DNA of 10,944 nt, taken from contig QHPN01000105.1 of NCBI GenBank assembly GCA_003219115.1, positions 1 to 10,944 on the forward strand. Reading direction: 5' to 3'. The DNA is from Verrucomicrobiota bacterium (lineage in GTDB: Bacteria > Verrucomicrobiota > Verrucomicrobiia > Chthoniobacterales > UBA10450). Position 1 is the first letter of the stretch. Every line of letters begins with the position of its first letter. The notes beneath the pieces were generated by a model. It was given only the letters and a program-made list of their open reading frames with translations, did no database searches and was not told the origin of the DNA. This document shows positions 7,367 through 10,944 of the stretch, piece after piece. The translations under genes and the position numbers were made by a program.

Positions 7367-7930
7367 ATGAAACTTATTAAATCTCTTGTGGCAGGCCTGA
7401 CCGCAATCGTAGTTGCCTCAGGGCTTGCTGTCTCAGCACACGCAACCTTGATTACCGGGATGTTGAATATCGCCGGCACCGCGAACTACGATAAACCCAT
7501 TGGCAGTGCGACGATGATTACGCTCTTCGAGAACACCCACGTAGAGCAGGGCGCAAATACCGGAGACTTTGCGAGCATTGCTGCAAACACCCCCGTTACA
7601 ATGATAGCCCCATACATCTTCAACCCTTCAACGCCTAATCCTATGCTGTGGTCGGTTGCTGGCTTCACCTTCAACCTGCTAAGCACGACTATCGTCTTTC
7701 AAAGCAGTGACGGTATCATACTTACGGGAAGTGGAATTATATCCGGGAACGGATTTGACCCGACGCCGGGTGAGTGGTCTTTTAGTCAACAGAAAGGTAG
7801 CGGCACAAGGTTGAGCTTCTCGGGGACGACCGAGGCCTTACCGGCACCGGATGGCGGGATGACTTTGGCTCTGCTCGGCGCAGGACTGGTGGGAGTGGTA
7901 GCGTTTCGCGCGAAGTTCGCCAAAGTTTAA
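7367..7930 (+). CDS. Exported VPDSG-CTERM-like (exosortase substrate) protein
   Basis: This is a 187-aa surface or secreted protein. The N-terminal signal peptide (MKLIK, hydrophobic 7-22) probably ends at AHA|T (cleavage after 26). The mature part is rich in G, S, T, N, I and F, with WSVAGFTFNLLSTTIV and ISGNGFDPTPGEWSF segments suggestive of beta structure. The C-terminus is an exosortase-type tail: PAPDGG (159-164), then M-T, a hydrophobic segment LALLGAGLVGVVAF (167-180) and a basic end RAKFAKV. PDGG in place of PDSG, followed by T-LALLG, fits the VPDSG-CTERM class handled by exosortase C in Verrucomicrobiota. A longer reading from GTG 7334 is possible, but it would start at the sigma-54 transcription start, and residue 1 of the signal peptide fits ATG 7367. 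A weak AGGG ribosome site lies at 7360-7363. The molecular function is unknown; it probably contributes to the extracellular matrix. Confidence 0.85.
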   Translation: MKLIKSLVAGLTAIVVASGLAVSAHATLITGMLNIAGTANYDKPIGSATMITLFENTHVEQGANTGDFASIAANTPVTMIAPYIFNPSTPNPMLWSVAGFTFNLLSTTIVFQSSDGIILTGSGIISGNGFDPTPGEWSFSQQKGSGTRLSFSGTTEALPAPDGGMTLALLGAGLVGVVAFRAKFAKV

Positions 7931-7947
7931 ACACGTTATCGATTATC

Positions 7948-7989
7948 AAAACCCGGGCAGGGCTGAAACCCCGCTCGGGTTTGTCTTTT
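7948..7989 (+). terminator. Rho-independent terminator after the VPDSG-CTERM-like gene
   Basis: AAACCCGGGC (7949-7958) pairs with GCTCGGGTTT (7973-7982) with one G-U wobble, and inner GGG/CCC pairs tighten the stem. TTTGTCTTTT follows. It lies 18 nt after the stop codon and makes the sigma-54-driven gene a single-gene transcript. Confidence 0.88.
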
Positions 7990-8201
7990 GGCTTTAGATC
8001 CTTATCCTTCCCGACCCAGGCTTCGGAATTATTTGTTAGGTTGGCCAGCCAAGAAGTTCTTTCCCTGCGAATCCAGTCTCACAGGAATCACAGGCAGTAA
8101 TCGCCCATTTGCTCAAACGAATTTACCACTTAGAGATTTTGCTATTTTAGAGTAAAAAACTCGATTCCGAATAATTCTTATTCCCTCGAACTTTCTATTT
8201 T
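7990..8201 (+). other. Intergenic region upstream of the propeller gene
   Basis: These roughly 210 bp become AT-rich towards the 3' end. No ORF and no GG-N10-GC sigma-54 site is seen, and no clear -35/-10 pair. TTGGC-CA-GCCAA at about 8040-8051 is a short inverted repeat. A TCGAAC hexamer (8186-8191) sits 10 bp before the next start. No Shine-Dalgarno sequence precedes that ATG; the leader there is TTTCTATTTT. Confidence 0.5.
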
Positions 8202-9806
8202 ATGAAACAAAGTCTAATTAAAACACTGCTCGCGTTCTCGCTGTTCACGGCGGCGCCGCACTATTCGGCCCACGCCGCCGCCGGAGATTTATACGATGGC
8301 GGTCTGAATGCCCTCGCTATCTACAAATTCGATTCGGCCGGCAACCGCACAGTCTTTAAATCCGGCACTTACGCTGACTGGCTCGCTTTTGACAGCAAAG
8401 GAAACCTGTTTGTTGCGGACCCGTCCGATAACGTTATCCTCAAGATCACGCCGGCTGGAGTACAAACAAACTTTGCGACAGGTGTTACCCCAGCTGGGAT
8501 CGCGTTCGATGGTGCAGGCAATCTTTTTGCAATCAATACTGCCGCCAGCGGATCAATCCTCAAATATACACCGTCGGGAACGATGACTACGTTCGTGCCA
8601 AATTTAGGTGGCGGCGGGCCAACTGGTCTCGTTTTCGATTCAAACGGCAATCTGTATGTGAGCAAGGCGGGAAATAACACGCAAGGCAGTGGCTCCATTG
8701 TTAAGTTTGCGCCCAATGGAACGATGAGTCCCTTCGCTTCGGGGTTGTTCCTTCCCGCGGGCCTGGCTGTCGATAGCGCAAATAATCTTTATGTAGCCGA
8801 CTTGGGCAGTGGCTCGGTATTCAAATTCCTACCCGGCGGAACGCAAACAATTTTTTTCCCCGGCCTGAGTGCGCCCCGATCCTTGGCTTTCGATTCTAAC
8901 GGCGTCCTTTATGTCGGCGAATTCGGCAGCCATGACATCGTAAAATTCCCTGGTGGGTTGAAAACTCCTTTTAGTCACGATGACACGTTTATCGGTGGCA
9001 TTGCCTTCGAGCCCCCCACGGCGCAATTAACAAATATCTCCACCCGCGCCTCTGTTCAAACAGGCTCAGGCGTTACCATCGCCGGGTTCATTGTCACGGG
9101 AACGGACTCGAAAACGGTCGTGCTTCGCGGGCTGGGTCCTACTTTGGGTCAACCACCGTTTAACGTTACTGGGGTATTGGCTGATACAACCCTGCAAGTG
9201 TTCGATGGTAGTGGGCACCCGCTGTGGTTTAACGATAATTGGAAGGACACGCAGCAAGCCCAGATCCAGGCGACAGGGCTTGCACCTCCGAATGATTTGG
9301 AGTCGGCTATCCTGCAAGTCTTGCCGCCGGGGAATTATACCGCCGTCCTCTCTGGCAAGAATGGGACCACTGGCGTTGGTTTGGTGGAAGTGTACGATAT
9401 AAGTCCTGGCGTTTTTGCCGAGCTAACGAATGTCTCAACTCGAGGTTTTGTGGGTACCGGTGACAACGTGATGATTGCCGGTATTATCACGAACGGAGGC
9501 AATGGCAGTACGCAGATAGTCGTGCGCGGACTTGGGCCAACCCTCGCCGCGCCGCCATTTAACATCGCAGGCGCTCTGGCCGACCCGATAGTAACTTTGG
9601 TGGACCAGAACGGCATGGTCGTAAAAACTAACGATAATTGGAAAAATACGCAGCAAGCGGCTATTCAGGCAACAGGGCTTGCGCCGCCGAATGACCTTGA
9701 GTCGGCCGTGGTTGTGACTGTCGCCACGGGAAGATATACTGCTATTCTTTCGGGGAAAAATGGTGGAACGGGAATAGGTCTGGTTGAAGTTTATAACCTG
9801 AAATAA
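8202..9806 (+). CDS. Secreted six-blade NHL/SMP-30-like propeller with two tandem C-terminal domains
   Basis: This 534-aa exported protein has a signal peptide (MKQSLIK, hydrophobic 8-18, cleavage near AHA|A at about 25-27). Residues 30-270 form a beta-propeller of about six blades with the recurring pattern [LI]AFDS-x-GNL[FY]VAD...S-[IV]-x-KF-x-P-x-G, clearest at 61-86, 100-126, 143-173, 188-213 and 228-252. This resembles NHL, SMP-30/gluconolactonase and Vgb propellers; no catalytic residues can be assigned. Residues 275-400 and 407-533 are two copies of one domain of about 126 aa (LTN-STR...IAG...V[LV]RGLGPTL...ADP/T...NDNWK-TQQA-IQATGLAPPNDLESA...Y-TA[VI]LSGKNG-TG-GLVEVY), common in secreted verrucomicrobial proteins and of unknown function. 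No sorting tail, lipobox or membrane anchor follows; the protein ends EVYNLK. Roles in binding or adhesion in the matrix are speculation. The preceding terminator makes this a separate transcription unit. Confidence 0.87.
   Translation: MKQSLIKTLLAFSLFTAAPHYSAHAAAGDLYDGGLNALAIYKFDSAGNRTVFKSGTYADWLAFDSKGNLFVADPSDNVILKITPAGVQTNFATGVTPAGIAFDGAGNLFAINTAASGSILKYTPSGTMTTFVPNLGGGGPTGLVFDSNGNLYVSKAGNNTQGSGSIVKFAPNGTMSPFASGLFLPAGLAVDSANNLYVADLGSGSVFKFLPGGTQTIFFPGLSAPRSLAFDSNGVLYVGEFGSHDIVKFPGGLKTPFSHDDTFIGGIAFEPPTAQLTNISTRASVQTGSGVTIAGFIVTGTDSKTVVLRGLGPTLGQPPFNVTGVLADTTLQVFDGSGHPLWFNDNWKDTQQAQIQATGLAPPNDLESAILQVLPPGNYTAVLSGKNGTTGVGLVEVYDISPGVFAELTNVSTRGFVGTGDNVMIAGIITNGGNGSTQIVVRGLGPTLAAPPFNIAGALADPIVTLVDQNGMVVKTNDNWKNTQQAAIQATGLAPPNDLESAVVVTVATGRYTAILSGKNGGTGIGLVEVYNLK
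9024..9800 (+). repeat. Tandem intragenic domain repeat (two units of about 380 bp)
   Basis: Unit 1 is about 9024-9401 and unit 2 about 9420-9800, with an 18-bp linker, both inside the propeller gene. The best conserved part encodes the identical QATGLAPPNDLESA in both copies (about 9267-9308 and 9666-9707), where the DNA is also close to identical. Flanking parts differ much more. This is an internal duplication, perhaps partly homogenised. Confidence 0.85.
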
Positions 9807-9910
9807 GCGGCCTGCTGCTTCGGCTGAATCCAGTTCGATTGGGATTGCTGGCGAAAGAGCTGAGTTGAAAAATTCGCGTGGCTTGGTAGGGATTGAAAAA
9901 TCCTGGCGCG

Positions 9911-10471
9911 ATGTCCAAGTCTCAACCGCAAATTCTTCCAACCGACCGATCGTTCTGGTTTTGCCTGCGTGCTCAGACGAAGCGCGAGCATTTCGCCGCC
10001 ATCGCTCTGCGCAAGCAACATGGGATCGAGTGTTTCGCACCGCGCCTGCGCATGCGCAAATTGACACGGAGAGGCCCGGTCTGGTTTGTGGAGGCAATGT
10101 TTCCCGGCTACTTCTTTGCCCAGTTCGACTACGTCACTGAACGGCGGCGTGTCGAGCATGCACCAGGTGTCCGTGGTCTGGTTCAGTTTGGGGATCGACT
10201 GGCGACAATCGACTCCACCATCATCGATGCCCTGCGCCAGCGAATGGAGGCTGACGAATTGGTCACGCTCGATCCGGAACTCAAAGTCGGCCAGGAGGTG
10301 CAAATCGCGCATGGACCTTTACGCGGGATCGAGGTCCTCGTAACCCAATTGCTTCCCGCCTCGGAGCGGGTTCGGGTCTTACTGGAATTTCTGGGGCGCT
10401 CCCTGCAAATGGAATTGCCAAAGGGGACTTTGATTCAACCCCGTTCGTCCGTCGTTTCCTCTTTGAATTAG
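9911..10471 (+). CDS. NusG-family specialised transcription elongation factor (RfaH/UpxY/LoaP-like)
   Basis: This 186-aa cytoplasmic protein has an N-terminal NGN domain (about 14-105) with W16 in SFWFCLRAQTKRE, the basic stretch APRLRMRK and FPGYFFAQFD at 64-73, the hallmark of the family. A C-terminal KOW domain (about 125-175) begins VGQEVQIAHGPLRGIE. Specialised NusG paralogues bind RNA polymerase and prevent early termination in long operons, often for polysaccharide or surface structures. Housekeeping nusG normally lies in a secE-nusG-rplK cluster, which is absent here, so a paralogue is likely. The start is uncertain: ATG 9911 puts W16 at the usual distance, while TTG 9893 would add six residues. 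The gap of 104 bp after the propeller gene holds no terminator I can see, so read-through or a promoter at 9807-9910 are both possible. No + strand target operon follows within the window. Confidence 0.88.
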   Translation: MSKSQPQILPTDRSFWFCLRAQTKREHFAAIALRKQHGIECFAPRLRMRKLTRRGPVWFVEAMFPGYFFAQFDYVTERRRVEHAPGVRGLVQFGDRLATIDSTIIDALRQRMEADELVTLDPELKVGQEVQIAHGPLRGIEVLVTQLLPASERVRVLLEFLGRSLQMELPKGTLIQPRSSVVSSLN

Positions 10472-10522
10472 GAACCGAACTGGCTCGAAGCCTTGGTACG
10501 TCTCAACCGTGAACGGTGGGGG

Positions 10523-10699
10523 CTAGCGGGCCTGTGCCAAAGCCTCGGACAACTGGGTGCTGTCGCGCTGCTTCGGGATTCTGTGAACCACTTGCAGACC
10601 ATGCTCAGTTTCGTAAGCCTCTGGTGCTCTGAGGGCCAGGAATGCCAATGTCACCGCAGAGCTGAAGGTAAGGGCGCCGCTGATGATAATGAAAAACAT
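10523..10699 (-). CDS. Possible small single-pass membrane protein (58 aa)
   Basis: The minus strand encodes MFFIIISGALTFSSAVTLAFLALR, then a polar, charged tail of about 34 residues ending in ALAQAR and a TAG stop. One hydrophobic segment at about 2-23 followed by a soluble tail is a protein-like layout. The + strand frames here look worse (C-, H- and R-rich). There is no clear Shine-Dalgarno sequence ahead of the ATG, as for other genes here. I do not recognise a family. It lies tail-to-tail with the NusG paralogue, with about 50 bp between the stops. It could still be a chance ORF. Confidence 0.42.
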   Translation of the reverse strand: MFFIIISGALTFSSAVTLAFLALRAPEAYETEHGLQVVHRIPKQRDSTQLSEALAQAR

Positions 10700-10791
10700 G
10701 ATACGTATAAAAGCATAAGCAATGCCGCGGCGCGTCCTATGTGCTCTTGAAGCCAGTGCCGGGGTTGAGCGGCGGTGTTAATATAAGTTCC

Positions 10792-10944
10792 TTATACTGT
10801 GATATTTATAGATATGAAAACATTTCCAATCACTTGAGAAACAGCTGCAGGACCAATTACCACAAAAATCAGCGCCTTCTTGGTAGCCTGCCGCACCCGG
10901 CTTACAGGGTTGCGCGTGCGCCCGATCTCGTACTGCACCAGAGC
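10792..10944 (-). CDS. Possible C-terminus of a minus-strand gene cut by the window edge
   Basis: A frame open from the window edge to TAA (complement of 10792-10794) gives 50 residues, beginning ALVQYEIGRTRNPVSRV and ending in a hydrophobic stretch, ALIFVVIGPAAVSQVIGNVF. The edge-proximal half uses G/C at most third codon positions, like the real genes here; the last part is AT-rich. That is suggestive of coding, but 50 open codons can arise by chance, and a + strand frame is open over the same stretch. No family recognised. Confidence 0.28.
   Translation of the reverse strand, partial: ALVQYEIGRTRNPVSRVRQATKKALIFVVIGPAAVSQVIGNVFISINITV

Larger units (their letters stand above)
10472..10944. 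other. Region downstream of the NusG paralogue with no clear + strand gene
   Basis: No convincing + strand coding sequence is present. The frame at 10493-10750 translates to a low-quality sequence and lies opposite a better minus-strand frame. A small inverted repeat ACCGT-GA-ACGGT sits near 10506-10517 without a T tract. The stretch at about 10780-10870 is AT-rich. Two minus-strand candidates are listed separately. Confidence 0.5.

Noticed and set aside
10493..10750. 85-codon + strand frame after the NusG paralogue
   Set aside because: No ribosome site, protein-unlike composition (ECQCHRRAEGKG...), and a better minus-strand frame in the same place.

Overview
This window most likely comes from a verrucomicrobial chromosome (Verrucomicrobiota, perhaps the Chthoniobacterales/Opitutales side). 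The phylum call rests on three things seen here. First, a secreted protein ends in a VPDSG-CTERM-like sorting tail (PDGG, hydrophobic stretch, basic end). Second, a secreted propeller protein carries two tandem 'LTN-STR-GLGPTL-...-GLVEVY' domains of a kind common in secreted verrucomicrobial proteins. Third, there is a PrsK/PrsR/PrsT set. No rRNA, tRNA, CRISPR array, IS element or phage gene is visible. Coding density is ordinary, and most coding sequence has moderately high GC.

Layout. Positions 1-389 hold the strong terminator of an upstream gene outside the window, then a leader of about 320 bp with a weak second hairpin and a tiny ORF that overlaps the next start. Positions 390-7093 are a three-gene + strand cluster: prsK (membrane sensor kinase), prsR (sigma-54-dependent response regulator, overlapping prsK by one base) and a prsT-like giant TPR lipoprotein. 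Positions 7094-7366 are an intergenic region with an almost ideal sigma-54 (-24/-12) promoter and, about 140-150 bp upstream of the expected transcription start, an overlapping pair of inverted repeats placed like an enhancer site. The promoter drives a 187-aa exported protein with an exosortase-type tail, followed by a clean terminator. Positions 8202-9806 encode a secreted six-blade NHL/SMP-30-like propeller joined to two tandem domains. Positions 9911-10471 encode a NusG-family specialised elongation factor (RfaH/UpxY/LoaP-like), the type that often accompanies exopolysaccharide loci. The last 470 bp have no convincing + strand gene. They contain a probable 58-aa minus-strand membrane protein and perhaps the C-terminus of another minus-strand gene cut by the window edge.

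How the parts fit. PrsK-PrsR is the two-component pair associated with exosortase/PEP-CTERM systems, and PrsR carries the AAA+ domain that activates RNA polymerase-sigma-54. The sigma-54 promoter sits directly in front of the only exosortase-type substrate in the window and downstream of prsKRT. This gives a testable circuit: envelope signal -> PrsK -> PrsR~P -> upstream palindrome -> sigma-54 promoter -> sorted surface protein. PrsT and the NusG paralogue would link this to extracellular polysaccharide production. The exosortase itself and any glycan biosynthesis genes are not in the window. The circuit is inference; the promoter, palindromes, domains and motifs can be read directly.
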